The notes below the pieces were generated by a model. It was not told where the DNA came from. It saw nothing but the letters and a program-made list of their open reading frames with translations, and did not search any database. DNA of 64,000 nucleotides, taken from contig DUZW01000011.1 in assembly GCA_013349295.1 (NCBI GenBank), positions 1 to 64,000 of the forward strand. The letters run 5' to 3'. The DNA is from Deltaproteobacteria bacterium (GTDB taxonomy: Bacteria; Desulfobacterota; Desulfobulbia; Desulfobulbales; Desulfurivibrionaceae). Positions within the stretch are counted from its first letter, which is position 1, and the number at the start of each line of letters is the position of its first letter. Of this stretch, positions 42,416 through 50,885 are shown piece by piece. The translations under genes were made by a program, and so were the position numbers.

Positions 42416-42440
42416 AGGTGGGACATCATTTGTCCTACCT
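42416..42440 (-). promoter_or_regulatory. Probable operator of the WYL regulator
   Basis: AGGTGGGACA and TGTCCTACCT form an inverted repeat (9 of 10 pairs match) with a 5-base spacer, 22 bases upstream of the WYL start. The position and symmetry suggest binding of the WYL dimer itself. Confidence 0.6.
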
Positions 42441-42974
42441 GCCATGATAGGCTCACTCCAGAAGAAAACACAACTCAACTTTTTATTATAATCGCAAAAA
42501 ACACGGTTACAACGGCTGCCGCCGTGCAACCATTGCAGTTTGCGTTACGGACATGTGGGCTTTCTCATTAGTTACGAACCCATCAACTCTTCAACCGGAG
42601 GAAAACAATGTTTCACAAAGAACAAGGATTCAAACACGGATTTTTCACCGCACTCAACCGGTGTGTCACAACATCTTTCTTCACCGCGCCGCTTGAAGCA
42701 AAACAAAATGAAAAAAAACAGCTAATTTTGAAGATAGCCCCAGGAATAACAAAAAATATTGCCAGGGAAAGGTATCTTGCCATCCCTACCTTCATCCGGC
42801 AAGGCAAAACCTTGGGACTGTAAGACGAGAGGCCGAGAGCATCCGGCCTCCCCCTTATCCCCTGGCGATGAGCAACCTTCTTGCTCCCCACCGACCCTTA
42901 GCGTATACTATCAGTGTAAAGTCCATAATCCGCTCTGAAACCTTAACGCCCAAGGCCTTCAGCCCGAGCCTGCC
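42441..42974. other. Intergenic region with a possible small ORF
   Basis: Between the WYL operator and the HD-GYP gene. The plus strand holds a 71-codon frame at 42608-42823 with GGAGG six bases before its ATG, but it has no family resemblance. It also contains the promoters for both neighbours. Nothing else is recognisable. Confidence 0.4.
42608..42823 (+). CDS. Possible small basic protein
   Basis: A 71-residue basic frame, MFHKEQGFKHGFFTALNRC at the start, preceded by an excellent GGAGGAAAACA ribosome site. The composition is Lys-rich and more AT-rich than neighbours. I know no family. The strong ribosome site is the only support, so this is tentative. Confidence 0.35.
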   Translation: MFHKEQGFKHGFFTALNRCVTTSFFTAPLEAKQNEKKQLILKIAPGITKNIARERYLAIPTFIRQGKTLGL

Positions 42975-44204
42975 ATGATCAAGAAGGTTCCCATCGAAGA
43001 ACTCCAGCCCGGTATGCATATCGAGCGTTTTGACTGCAACTGGCTGGACCATCCCTTTATCTTCAACCGGAAAAAGATAAAGGGCCAAGGTGAGATAGAT
43101 CGCCTTAAAACCTGGGGCGTCACCCATGTCTACATCGAAGATGGACAGCAGCCTGAGTCCGCCCCAGCCATAATTGAGCAGGCCAGACCCACGCCGCCCG
43201 TGAAGTTCGAGCACATTATCACCCCGCAAAGCGCACGGGTTGACCGCGAACTCAAACATATCCCGATCCGCCATGAGATCGTCCGGGCCAAAAAAGTACG
43301 GCAGCGGGCTACGCTGGCGGCAAAGAACATCCTGGCAGCCGTGCAGTCCGGCAAAGAAATCCAGATCGGAGAGGCCAAGGCGGTCGTCGGTGAGCTGGAC
43401 AATTCCATCTGCCACAACAAGGATGCGCTTTTCCTGCTCATGCGATTACGCAACAAGGATGAATACACCTTCAACCATTCGGTGAGCGTAGGCGTACTGC
43501 TTCTGGCTTTCTGCCGGGCCATGAATTTTGACGAAGAAACGACCAGAACCATCGGGCTGGGAGGGCTGCTGCACGATGTGGGCAAGATGGCCGTGCCAAT
43601 GAATATCCTTAATAAACCAGGCGCCCTCAACGAGGAGGAATTTAAAAAAATCCAACAACATGTAATCCTTTGTCGGGAAATCCTGGCCTCTACCCACAAC
43701 ATTTCCCTGCCCGTAGCCCAGATTGCCACGGAACACCATGAACGATTCGACGGCACCGGCTATCCCCAGGGCCTTAGCGGGGAGGCCATCAGCTTGGGCG
43801 GGCAAATGGCCTCTATTACCGATGTATTCGACGCCCTCTCCTCTGACCGCTGTTATCGCAACGGCATCGACCAGGTCGAAGTACTGCGCAAACTCTATGG
43901 CTGGAGCCACAGCCATTTCAACGAAGGGCTGGTACACCGCTTTATCCGCTGCATCGGCGTTTATCCGGCAGGCACCCTGGTTCAGTTGGAAAGCGGCATG
44001 CTCGGGGTAGTGGTGGAATCGACGGACAACCTGCTGCGCCCCGTGGTTCGGCTCATTTATGATACCAGACATGATTGGGCGGTCCACCAGAAGGACATCG
44101 ATCTTTCCAAGCCCCATGGCAAGGGCGGCGAGGATCGCATCATCAGCTATGAATCCCCCAAACGCTGGCGGATCAACCCTCTCAAGGTGCTCGGCCTCGT
44201 CTGA
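42975..44204 (+). CDS. HD-GYP domain c-di-GMP phosphodiesterase
   Basis: A 409-residue cytoplasmic protein with an N-terminal DUF3391 domain (about 1-130, KVPIEELQPGMHIERFDC) and a C-terminal HD-GYP domain. The HD motif is LLHDVGKMAVP (His200-Asp201), further ligands are in EHHERFDGTGYPQGL, which includes GYP (about residue 262). The family degrades c-di-GMP to pGpG or GMP. All metal ligands look present. The start is the ATG at 42975. It is followed by a small Cys-containing gene, an opposing PilZ gene and, 3 kb later, a GGDEF-EAL gene, so this is a c-di-GMP-rich neighbourhood. Confidence 0.94.
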   Translation: MIKKVPIEELQPGMHIERFDCNWLDHPFIFNRKKIKGQGEIDRLKTWGVTHVYIEDGQQPESAPAIIEQARPTPPVKFEHIITPQSARVDRELKHIPIRHEIVRAKKVRQRATLAAKNILAAVQSGKEIQIGEAKAVVGELDNSICHNKDALFLLMRLRNKDEYTFNHSVSVGVLLLAFCRAMNFDEETTRTIGLGGLLHDVGKMAVPMNILNKPGALNEEEFKKIQQHVILCREILASTHNISLPVAQIATEHHERFDGTGYPQGLSGEAISLGGQMASITDVFDALSSDRCYRNGIDQVEVLRKLYGWSHSHFNEGLVHRFIRCIGVYPAGTLVQLESGMLGVVVESTDNLLRPVVRLIYDTRHDWAVHQKDIDLSKPHGKGGEDRIISYESPKRWRINPLKVLGLV

Positions 44205-44346
44205 CTTCCCGGCAGAATACCTACTTTCCCTTATTGCGGTTTACCGACTTCCCCCCATATATTTCTTCTTCCAGCTCGGGTACAGTGCCCAAAATTCAAC
44301 CCCACGCGCCGCCAGCATTAAGCAAATAAGCAAAGAGGAAACCCCG

Positions 44347-44697
44347 ATGAAGCAATGTCATCTTGCAAAACAGTGCGTTTTCTTCGCTGTTCGCGACGAG
44401 GGGAAGGAGATGCACGAGTATTTCACAGGGCTCTATTGCTTTGGGAATTTTAACGAGTGCGCACGCTACAAAGTCGCGTTGGCCATGGGGCAAGACCTGG
44501 TGCCGGACGATATCTTCCCAAACGAAGATGCTTTTCTCAGCGTTTTCGCCTGGGCCACGAATCAGGAGGGAATCCCGATCAGCAAGCCCTGTCGCCCTTG
44601 CCGCTCTGGCCGGAGATTGCCAGTTTCGACGCCAGAAAAGACCGCAGCATCTTCCGGCCATCTTCCGACAACCCGTCAAACTCGCAGCCGACGCTGA
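44347..44697 (+). CDS. Small conserved-type Cys-containing protein overlapping pilZ-type gene
   Basis: A 116-residue frame after AAGAGGAAACCCCG. The first ~78 residues, with CHLAKQCVFFAVRD, YFTGLYCFGNFNECARY and VPDDIFPNEDAF, look like a family common in Desulfobacterota that has spaced Cys and a CARY motif. The last ~38 residues read through the end of the convergent PilZ gene on the other strand and look like antisense coding, so the natural stop may have been lost or the overlap is real. The role is unknown. Confidence 0.55.
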   Translation: MKQCHLAKQCVFFAVRDEGKEMHEYFTGLYCFGNFNECARYKVALAMGQDLVPDDIFPNEDAFLSVFAWATNQEGIPISKPCRPCRSGRRLPVSTPEKTAASSGHLPTTRQTRSRR

Positions 44698-44995
44698 TAT
44701 TACTCACCATCGGGTGGTCCAGCACCCAGCGGACCGTGAGCGGAATGGCCTTATTGCAGACAACCTCATCCCCTTTGCTGAGCCGGGCAAGAACGAGCTG
44801 GCGCCCAATCTCCAGGGAATTCCACTCCTCCCGTTTCAAGGTAAACTGCAACCCCCCGAGGCTCAGATCAAGAACCGGAGCGGAAAAGGAAAACCGCCCG
44901 AAATCGGGAAAAACGAAGACCCCGCAGATATTTTCCCCTGGAGAAAAATACACCCGCGCTTCTTTTCTTTGCTCATGAAACCCACCAGCCATCAT
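44579..44995 (-). CDS. PilZ-domain protein (c-di-GMP receptor)
   Basis: A 138-residue PilZ domain: the RxxxR-type motif in QRKEARVYFSPGE near residue 9, the DxSxxG motif as LDLSLGGLQF, then beta-barrel strands with AIPLTVRWVLDHPM and VGCEFDGL. It should bind c-di-GMP and change partner activity. ATG 44995 follows AAGGGGAAG; a longer frame from 45100 lacks family support for its first 35 residues. It overlaps the 3' end of the preceding plus-strand gene. The nearby HD-GYP and GGDEF-EAL genes could set its ligand level. Confidence 0.88.
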   Translation of the reverse strand: MMAGGFHEQRKEARVYFSPGENICGVFVFPDFGRFSFSAPVLDLSLGGLQFTLKREEWNSLEIGRQLVLARLSKGDEVVCNKAIPLTVRWVLDHPMVSNISVGCEFDGLSEDGRKMLRSFLASKLAISGQSGKGDRAC

Positions 44996-45199
44996 CTTCC
45001 CCTTGTACCCCCAAGCAAGTACACCTGCCAACCCCTGATCATAATTGCCGATTATCCCGGCTGCTTTAATTTTTATATCTGGGGATACTTCTTTTGGCAA
45101 GCCCTACCTCACACCCATGGTCTTAGGAATTGACAAATCACGAGGCCGCGGCTATCAGTTAACAACATCCATTCCGTGAACATTGACAAGGTACTGCCC

Positions 45200-45466
45200 A
45201 TGCCCATAATCATTGAAAAACTCTCCCCCCTGAAACGCGAAGCCCTGCGCCTGAACGAATGGCCGATCTGGCAGTGTGCCCCCTCGGTCTTTCCCTGGCA
45301 TTATGACCAGGAAGAATCCTGTTATATCCTGGAAGGCGAGATCACCGTCACCTCCGCCGACCAAACCGTGCACATCGTTCCCGACGATTACGTGACCTTC
45401 CCCAAGGGTTTGGATTGCCAGTGGCAGGTACATACCGCGGTTCGCAAGCATTACCTATTCCGTTGA
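45200..45466 (+). CDS. Cupin-domain protein
   Basis: An 88-residue single cupin of the EutQ-like/DUF861 kind: IIIEKLSPLKREALRLNEWP, then FPWHYDQEESCYILEGEITV and DDYVTFPKGLDCQWQVHTAVR. Ligand unknown. ATG 45200 with AAGGTAC upstream aligns with the family start; an earlier GTG at 45176 adds 8 residues. The phosphotransferase gene begins close behind, so they are likely co-transcribed. Confidence 0.85.
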   Translation: MPIIIEKLSPLKREALRLNEWPIWQCAPSVFPWHYDQEESCYILEGEITVTSADQTVHIVPDDYVTFPKGLDCQWQVHTAVRKHYLFR

Positions 45467-45489
45467 GCGGACTTTTCCGGCAATCTTCC

Positions 45490-46587
45490 GTGACCGATCT
45501 TTCCGCCCTCGCCCGCCAATTCGCCTTCCCCGGAGAGATCCTCTCCGTACGCGAGTATGGAAGCGGCAATGTGAACGACACCTATCTGGTTCGGGCCACA
45601 GCCGGCCAGACCATTCCTGCCTTCATCCTGCAGCGCCTTAATCCCGGAGTATTCCCTGAACCGGAAAAGATCATGCACAACCTCCGGGTTCTCGACAACC
45701 ATGTCCGCCCAAAACTCCCGGCATATCCAAATCGACGCTGGGAGCTGCCGACCATCATCCCCACCCGGACCGGAGCAGATTATTACCATGATCGCGATGG
45801 CGCTCTCTGGCGGGCGCAGTCCTTTATCGCCGACACAGAATGTTTTAGCTCCATCAAAAGCGAATCCCAGGCCAAAGAGGCAGGACGAGCCCTGGGATTT
45901 TTTCATGTCCTGATCCATGACCTGCCCGTGCATCTGCTTCATGATACCCTGCCCGGTTTCCACGTCACCCCCGACTATCTGGCCGGATATGAGGCCCTCG
46001 CCGCAACGCCCCCCCGGCCCGATCCGTCGGAAGATGCACTTTTCTGCCACCGTTTCATTGCAGAGAGAAAAGAGACGGGGGGGGTGCTCGAAGCCGCGCG
46101 GGCACGGAAAGAGCTGCTGCCATGCCCGATCCATGGAGATCCGAAGCCGGCCAACATCCTCTTTGCCGGCAATACCGGCCAGGCCGTCAGCCTCATTGAT
46201 CTGGACACCGTCAAGCCCGGCCTGCTCCATTACGACATCGGCGATTGCCTCCGCTCCTGCTGCAATCCGGCGGGAGAAAACGCCCCCCTGGCCGAAATCT
46301 CGTTCAACCTTTCTTACTGTGCCGCCATTCTTCAGGGATACCTGCCCCAGGTTTCGCCGTTTTTTTCCCCTTTTGACTATCACTATATCTACGACGCCGT
46401 CCGACTCATTGCCTTTGAGCTTGGCCTGCGCTTTTTCAGCGACCATCTGGCCGGCGATGTCTATTTCAAAATCAGAAAACCGGGGCAGAATCTGAAGCGA
46501 GCAATGGTCCAATTCGCCCTCTGCCGGAGCATCGAGGCACAGGAGACGGAGATCAGAAAAATAGTTCGGGACTCAACACAACCATGA
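45490..46587 (+). CDS. APH-family small-molecule kinase
   Basis: A 365-residue kinase of the aminoglycoside-phosphotransferase/choline-kinase fold. Catalytic loop IHGDPKPANILF is near residue 213-224 with the Asp and Asn, followed by VSLIDLDTVKPG, the metal-binding DxD equivalent. The N-terminal LVRATAGQTIPAFILQRLN region would bind ATP. The overall shape resembles N-acetylhexosamine 1-kinase-like proteins, but the substrate is undefined. The GTG start 45490 is uncertain because no strong ribosome site precedes it; a TTG at 45463 is another option. The DOMON-like gene overlaps the stop by ATGA. Confidence 0.85.
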   Translation: MTDLSALARQFAFPGEILSVREYGSGNVNDTYLVRATAGQTIPAFILQRLNPGVFPEPEKIMHNLRVLDNHVRPKLPAYPNRRWELPTIIPTRTGADYYHDRDGALWRAQSFIADTECFSSIKSESQAKEAGRALGFFHVLIHDLPVHLLHDTLPGFHVTPDYLAGYEALAATPPRPDPSEDALFCHRFIAERKETGGVLEAARARKELLPCPIHGDPKPANILFAGNTGQAVSLIDLDTVKPGLLHYDIGDCLRSCCNPAGENAPLAEISFNLSYCAAILQGYLPQVSPFFSPFDYHYIYDAVRLIAFELGLRFFSDHLAGDVYFKIRKPGQNLKRAMVQFALCRSIEAQETEIRKIVRDSTQP

Positions 46588-47111
46588 CCCCCTTCAGCCT
46601 GCACCCCTTTCCCGGCCAGAACTCCGGCGGGGTGAACATCCACGGCGCCATCGAACGCACAAACCGGGCCATTCTGCTTTCCTTTCTGCTGCAAGGAAAC
46701 CTGTGCGATCTCGTCCTGCCCACGGCGGCTGAGCCGAAACGGTGCGACAACCTCTGGCAATCCACCTGCCTGGAGTTGTTCTGGGCTGAAGAAGGGGGAA
46801 AAAACTACTGGGAATTGAATCTTGCCCCGACCGGGGACTGGAATGTCTACGCCTTTACTGATTATCGAACAGGAATGCATCAGGAAGACCGCGTTGCCGG
46901 GCCGCTTACCGAAACACACCGCACGGAGGACAGCTTTTCCTTAACCGGCGAACTGAAAATCACCAATCTCCATGGCGGCCATACTCCCCTCAGGGTCGGC
47001 ATCAGCGCCGTTCTCCAGCATCGGAATAACCGCCTGAGCTATTGGGCCCTTGCCCACCCGGAAGAAAAACCCGATTTCCATGCACCCCGAACCTTTCTTC
47101 TCCAATTGTGA
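46584..47111 (+). CDS. DOMON-like domain protein
   Basis: A 175-residue beta-rich protein. CDNLWQSTCLELFWAEEGGK and YWELNLAPTGDWNVYAFTDY match DOMON-like cellulose/carbohydrate-binding-type domains that bind haem or sugars. No signal peptide is evident. The ATG overlaps the kinase stop (ATGA), so the two are translationally coupled. The function is unknown; coupling with a sugar-kinase-like gene suggests a carbohydrate-related role (inference). Confidence 0.85.
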   Translation: MTPFSLHPFPGQNSGGVNIHGAIERTNRAILLSFLLQGNLCDLVLPTAAEPKRCDNLWQSTCLELFWAEEGGKNYWELNLAPTGDWNVYAFTDYRTGMHQEDRVAGPLTETHRTEDSFSLTGELKITNLHGGHTPLRVGISAVLQHRNNRLSYWALAHPEEKPDFHAPRTFLLQL

Positions 47112-47430
47112 TTTCACCCGGCTTAACACCCTGGACGATGCAGATGCCCTTGAGCAGAATACTCTCCAACTTCGACTCGAACTTTCACCGAGACTGCAAG
47201 CAAACCGCGCCTTGCCGCCACTCAAGCATTTTTTTCTGCCGCCTTTTTACTTGTTCTTTCCACCAACCGGATTACTATATTTTGGCAACGCTGATTTGCA
47301 TGTCTAAACTTTCTTCGGTCGTCGCATTTTTCTTCCGGCTTGGACAATTGCCGACCGCGCCGGTGCGGAAGCACCCTTCCTGGCTACCGGAACAGCCAGA
47401 AAAAGCCACCAACCGGGACATGCCCAATAG
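47112..47430 (+). other. Intergenic region, no gene seen
   Basis: About 320 bases before the GGDEF-EAL gene. No repeat copy, riboswitch core or supported ORF is visible; AT-rich stretches near 47270-47300 may hold its promoter. Confidence 0.4.
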
Positions 47431-49047
47431 ATGATCCAACATATTTTTTCCATTTTCATGATCGTTGTCGGCATCACCCTGCTGATCAGCGCCCTGCATC
47501 CGGTTTATCTGATCCGTCATTTCGACAAGGAAAACCGCACCGGCTGGAACACCCTGTTCACCCTCATCCATTTTTTCATCCTCGGCTACACCACCTTCTG
47601 CTATTTCCTTTTCCGCCCCCAGATCACCTTCGGTGATTTTGTCGTCGCCCTCATCCTTTTCGGCGGCAGCATCTTTGTGGTTATCGTTGTCCGCCTGAGC
47701 CGCTCCGCCATTGACAATATCAACAGGATCGCCGCTCTGGAACGACACAACGCCCTCCACGACGATCTCACCGGCTTGCCCAACCGAACCCTTCTGCTTG
47801 AACGCATCAACCAGTTGATCCTGCGTGCCAAACGAGACTTGCACCCGCTGGCGATTCTGGTCATGGACCTGAACCGCTTCAAGGAAATAAACGACGCGCT
47901 GGGCCATCACTACGGCGACTTCCTCCTGCAAAAGGTAGCGGAACGGCTGCAAGAGGTCATCCGCGAGTCCGACACCCTGGCCCGCTTAGGCGGCGACGAG
48001 TTTTCCGTGGCCTTGCACGCGGACGCTGAACAGGCCACGGTCGTTTCCAAAAAAATTACCGAGGCCCTGCAACAGCCCTTCATCATTGAGGGACACAGCC
48101 TCGACATCGGCATCAGTATCGGTATCGCCATCTACCCGACGCATGGAAACGATTGCGACACCCTGCTCCAACATGCCGATGTCGCAATGTACTCGGCCAA
48201 GAAAACCGAAACCCACTACGCGCTGTACAACGCTTCCCAGGACCAGTTCACCCTCAACCGCCTGATGCTGCTGACCGATCTCCGCGAAGCGATCCGGAAG
48301 AAAGAATCCCTCTTTCTCCATTTTCAACCCAAGATCGACCTCAAGAAAAACAGGGTTCACGGGGTGGAAGCGCTGCTCCGCTGGAACCATCCGGAATTGG
48401 GCATGATCCCGCCGGATCAATTCATCCCGCTGACGGAACAGGGGGGCATCATTCGTTCCTTAAGCAATTGGGTTCTCCGTGCCGCGCTGGCACAGCAGGC
48501 AGCATGGCGCGACGCAGGGCTCGAGCTGTCCGTTTCCGTCAACCTCTCGATCAAGGATCTGCAGGATCTCTCCGTTCCCTTAATAATCAAGGATTTACTC
48601 AAGGAATATCAACTGGATCCATCCGCTCTGATGCTGGAAATCACCGAAACCAGCATGATGCTCGATCCGGACCGGACCTACGAAGTTATCTCAAACCTCC
48701 ACGCCCTTGGCGTGCAGCTATCCATCGATGATTTCGGCACCGGCTATTCATCACTGGCCTATCTCAAGCAGCTGCCCGCCGAAGAACTGAAGATCGACAA
48801 ATCATTTGTCAGAAACATGCTCAAGGAGGACAATGACGAAGTCATTGTCCGGGCCACCATCGATCTGGCCAAAAACCTGGGTCTTGACGTAATCGCCGAA
48901 GGCGTCGAATCGGCCGAGATATTGACGCGCCTTCGGGAACTGAATTGCGACTTGGCGCAGGGGTTTTACATCTGCAAGCCCCTGCCGGCAAAAGAATTTG
49001 AAGAATGGCTGAAGATTTGCCCCTACAGGGCTCCGGGCTCTCCGTGA
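47431..49047 (+). CDS. Membrane GGDEF-EAL protein
   Basis: A 538-residue protein with three N-terminal hydrophobic helices (about 1-90), a GGDEF domain (about 105-265) and an EAL domain (about 285-530). The cyclase motif GGDEF is intact (187-191) and is preceded by the RESD inhibition site (178-181). The EAL motif is intact (EAL at 313-315), as are the DDFGTGYSSL and AEGVE segments. It could both make and break c-di-GMP, with feedback control at the I-site. No periplasmic sensor domain is apparent. The start is ATG 47431. Confidence 0.94.
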   Translation: MIQHIFSIFMIVVGITLLISALHPVYLIRHFDKENRTGWNTLFTLIHFFILGYTTFCYFLFRPQITFGDFVVALILFGGSIFVVIVVRLSRSAIDNINRIAALERHNALHDDLTGLPNRTLLLERINQLILRAKRDLHPLAILVMDLNRFKEINDALGHHYGDFLLQKVAERLQEVIRESDTLARLGGDEFSVALHADAEQATVVSKKITEALQQPFIIEGHSLDIGISIGIAIYPTHGNDCDTLLQHADVAMYSAKKTETHYALYNASQDQFTLNRLMLLTDLREAIRKKESLFLHFQPKIDLKKNRVHGVEALLRWNHPELGMIPPDQFIPLTEQGGIIRSLSNWVLRAALAQQAAWRDAGLELSVSVNLSIKDLQDLSVPLIIKDLLKEYQLDPSALMLEITETSMMLDPDRTYEVISNLHALGVQLSIDDFGTGYSSLAYLKQLPAEELKIDKSFVRNMLKEDNDEVIVRATIDLAKNLGLDVIAEGVESAEILTRLRELNCDLAQGFYICKPLPAKEFEEWLKICPYRAPGSP

Positions 49048-49228
49048 CCGGTTGCCAAGCCGCCGAAAAGCTCTTTATCGCCGATGATGAATAATCGAGA
49101 AAATCCCGCAAAAAACTTGCTATCCGTCCGCCTGATATATTTTAATCTGATTACCAAGCAACTTTCAGCCGGCACATTTGGCCTCATGGCAAGCACATCC
49201 CGTTGACACGCAGGGAGCAGCCAGCACA

Positions 49229-50656
49229 GTGAAAAAAGAGATTCCGCAAACCATTGGCCGTTACCGCATTATCCGACAAATCGGCCAGGGCGCCATGGGC
49301 GAGGTCTATCTTGCCCACGACGAACTCATCCACCGCAAGATCGCCATCAAGTGCATGCGGGTCGACCGTTACAAGAACGAACAAAAACGACAAAAAGCCG
49401 TCGAATCCCTTCTCCACGAAGCCCGCATTGTCGGCAACCTGAACCACAGCCATATCACTGCGATATACGATATCGGGGAGCACGACGGCGCGACCTACAT
49501 TGTCATGGAGTATATCGAGGGCAAAAACATCAAGGAGCTGATTCGCGACAAGGCCGCCTTTTCCCTCCGGGAAAAACTCAACCTCATCGCCATGGTGGCC
49601 CGCGCCCTCCATTTCGCCCATAAACGGGGCATCCTCCATCGGGATATCAAGCCGGCCAACATCATGATCTTAAAGCAGAGTCGGCTGCCCAAGATCACTG
49701 ACTTCGGGATTGCCCGGGTTCTGGATGCCGCTTCCTTCGGCAACATCGAAAGCAGCATCGACGAGGAGGGATTGATTGCCGGCACCCCCTTGTATATGTC
49801 GCCGGAACAAATCCGCGGCGAAGCGCTGGACACGCGCAGCGACATATTTTCCCTTGGGGTTCTCGCCTATGAATGGTTGAGCGGGGAAAAACCCTTTCAG
49901 GGAAAAGACCTCAATGCCCGGCTCAACTCAGTGCTCACAGACAGCCCGAAACCGCTCGGCGATTTTCCCGGGATCGACTCAGAACTCAACAGCATCATCA
50001 TGCGAGCCTTGAGCAAACCCAGGGTCGATCGCTACCCGAACGCCGATGCGTTCGGCGACATACTGGAATTGTACCTCAACTCCCTGGAGAAGAAAAAAAC
50101 CGGAGAAAAAACAGAATTCTCCTTTGATAAAAAGGAGATCGTCGAACGACTGAGGCAACGTTACCTCTTTTTTTCCGACTTCAGCGAAGAGGAACTGTAC
50201 GAGCTGTTTCGCGCCTCCAGAAAGGAGGAGTTTGCCATGGGTGACTATCTTATCTGCGAAGGCACCTCGGGCACCAAGATGTATATGATCATTTCCGGTG
50301 CGGTTATCGTGCTCACAGAAACCGAAGGAAAGCGGGTGGAGCTTGAAACCCTGGGAGAGGGCAGCTGTGTCGGCGAGATGTCGATGATCGACCACATGCC
50401 GCGCTCCGCCTCGGTGGTGGCCTTCAAAAAAACCGTGGCCCTGGTCTTGAATGAAACGGTTCTCCGCCATAACAACCCGAAGCTCTGCCTCAAGCTCTAC
50501 CGGAACCTGGCCACCACCCTGTCCGAGCGGTTGCGGTCCAGCGAGGCCAAGTATCTGGACCTGCTGGCCAACAGCAATGCCAGGGGGAAGGAAATGAGCA
50601 TGGACCCCTTCGGATTGAATTCAGTACCGTTCTCCAGCATGGAGATACCCGACTGA
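49229..50656 (+). CDS. Ser/Thr protein kinase with cyclic-nucleotide-binding domain
   Basis: A 475-residue soluble kinase. The Hanks-type domain has IGQGAMGEVYLA (18-29), IAIKCM with Lys41, HRDIKPANI (Asp139), DFGIAR (158-163) and GTPLYMSPEQI. After about residue 335 a cNMP-binding beta-barrel follows, with EEFAMGDYLICEGTSGTKMY, GEMSMIDHMPRSASVVA (the GEMS...R phosphate-binding cassette pattern) and a C-terminal helix. It is likely switched by cAMP or cGMP. A CHASE2 adenylate cyclase lies 9 kb upstream. GTG 49229 is chosen; a TTG at 49178 would add 17 residues. No transmembrane helix is seen. Confidence 0.92.
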   Translation: MKKEIPQTIGRYRIIRQIGQGAMGEVYLAHDELIHRKIAIKCMRVDRYKNEQKRQKAVESLLHEARIVGNLNHSHITAIYDIGEHDGATYIVMEYIEGKNIKELIRDKAAFSLREKLNLIAMVARALHFAHKRGILHRDIKPANIMILKQSRLPKITDFGIARVLDAASFGNIESSIDEEGLIAGTPLYMSPEQIRGEALDTRSDIFSLGVLAYEWLSGEKPFQGKDLNARLNSVLTDSPKPLGDFPGIDSELNSIIMRALSKPRVDRYPNADAFGDILELYLNSLEKKKTGEKTEFSFDKKEIVERLRQRYLFFSDFSEEELYELFRASRKEEFAMGDYLICEGTSGTKMYMIISGAVIVLTETEGKRVELETLGEGSCVGEMSMIDHMPRSASVVAFKKTVALVLNETVLRHNNPKLCLKLYRNLATTLSERLRSSEAKYLDLLANSNARGKEMSMDPFGLNSVPFSSMEIPD

Positions 50657-50750
50657 GCGCCTGGGCTCAGGCCCACCGATGAATAGACCGGAATCTCTCA
50701 AGCCCCCAGACTTCTCTTCTCCGGACATACCCACACCTCAAACACTGAGA

Positions 50751-50884
50751 GTTAAACATTCAGCAGTGCCGCAGATGCGCGTGTCAATTGTCGGCAGAAA
50801 TGCCGACAAAGAGATCGGTTCGCCATACTCCAGTATGCGAACCGACCGATGAGAAAGCAGATGCGGTGCAGCTGGACGTTTACA
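50751..50884. repeat. Dispersed structured repeat, copy C
   Basis: About 134 bases and the best-folded copy. The outer arms AAACATTCAGCAGTGCCGCA and the complement of GTTTACGTCCAGC-type sequence pair. Inside are two perfect hairpins: TTGTCGGCA-GAAA-TGCCGACAA, and TCGGTTCG with CATAC-TCCA-GTATG and CGAACCGA (one bulged C). It ends within 2 bases of the minus-strand stop at 50886, between converging kinase and methyltransferase genes. Confidence 0.8.
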
Positions 50885-50885
50885 C

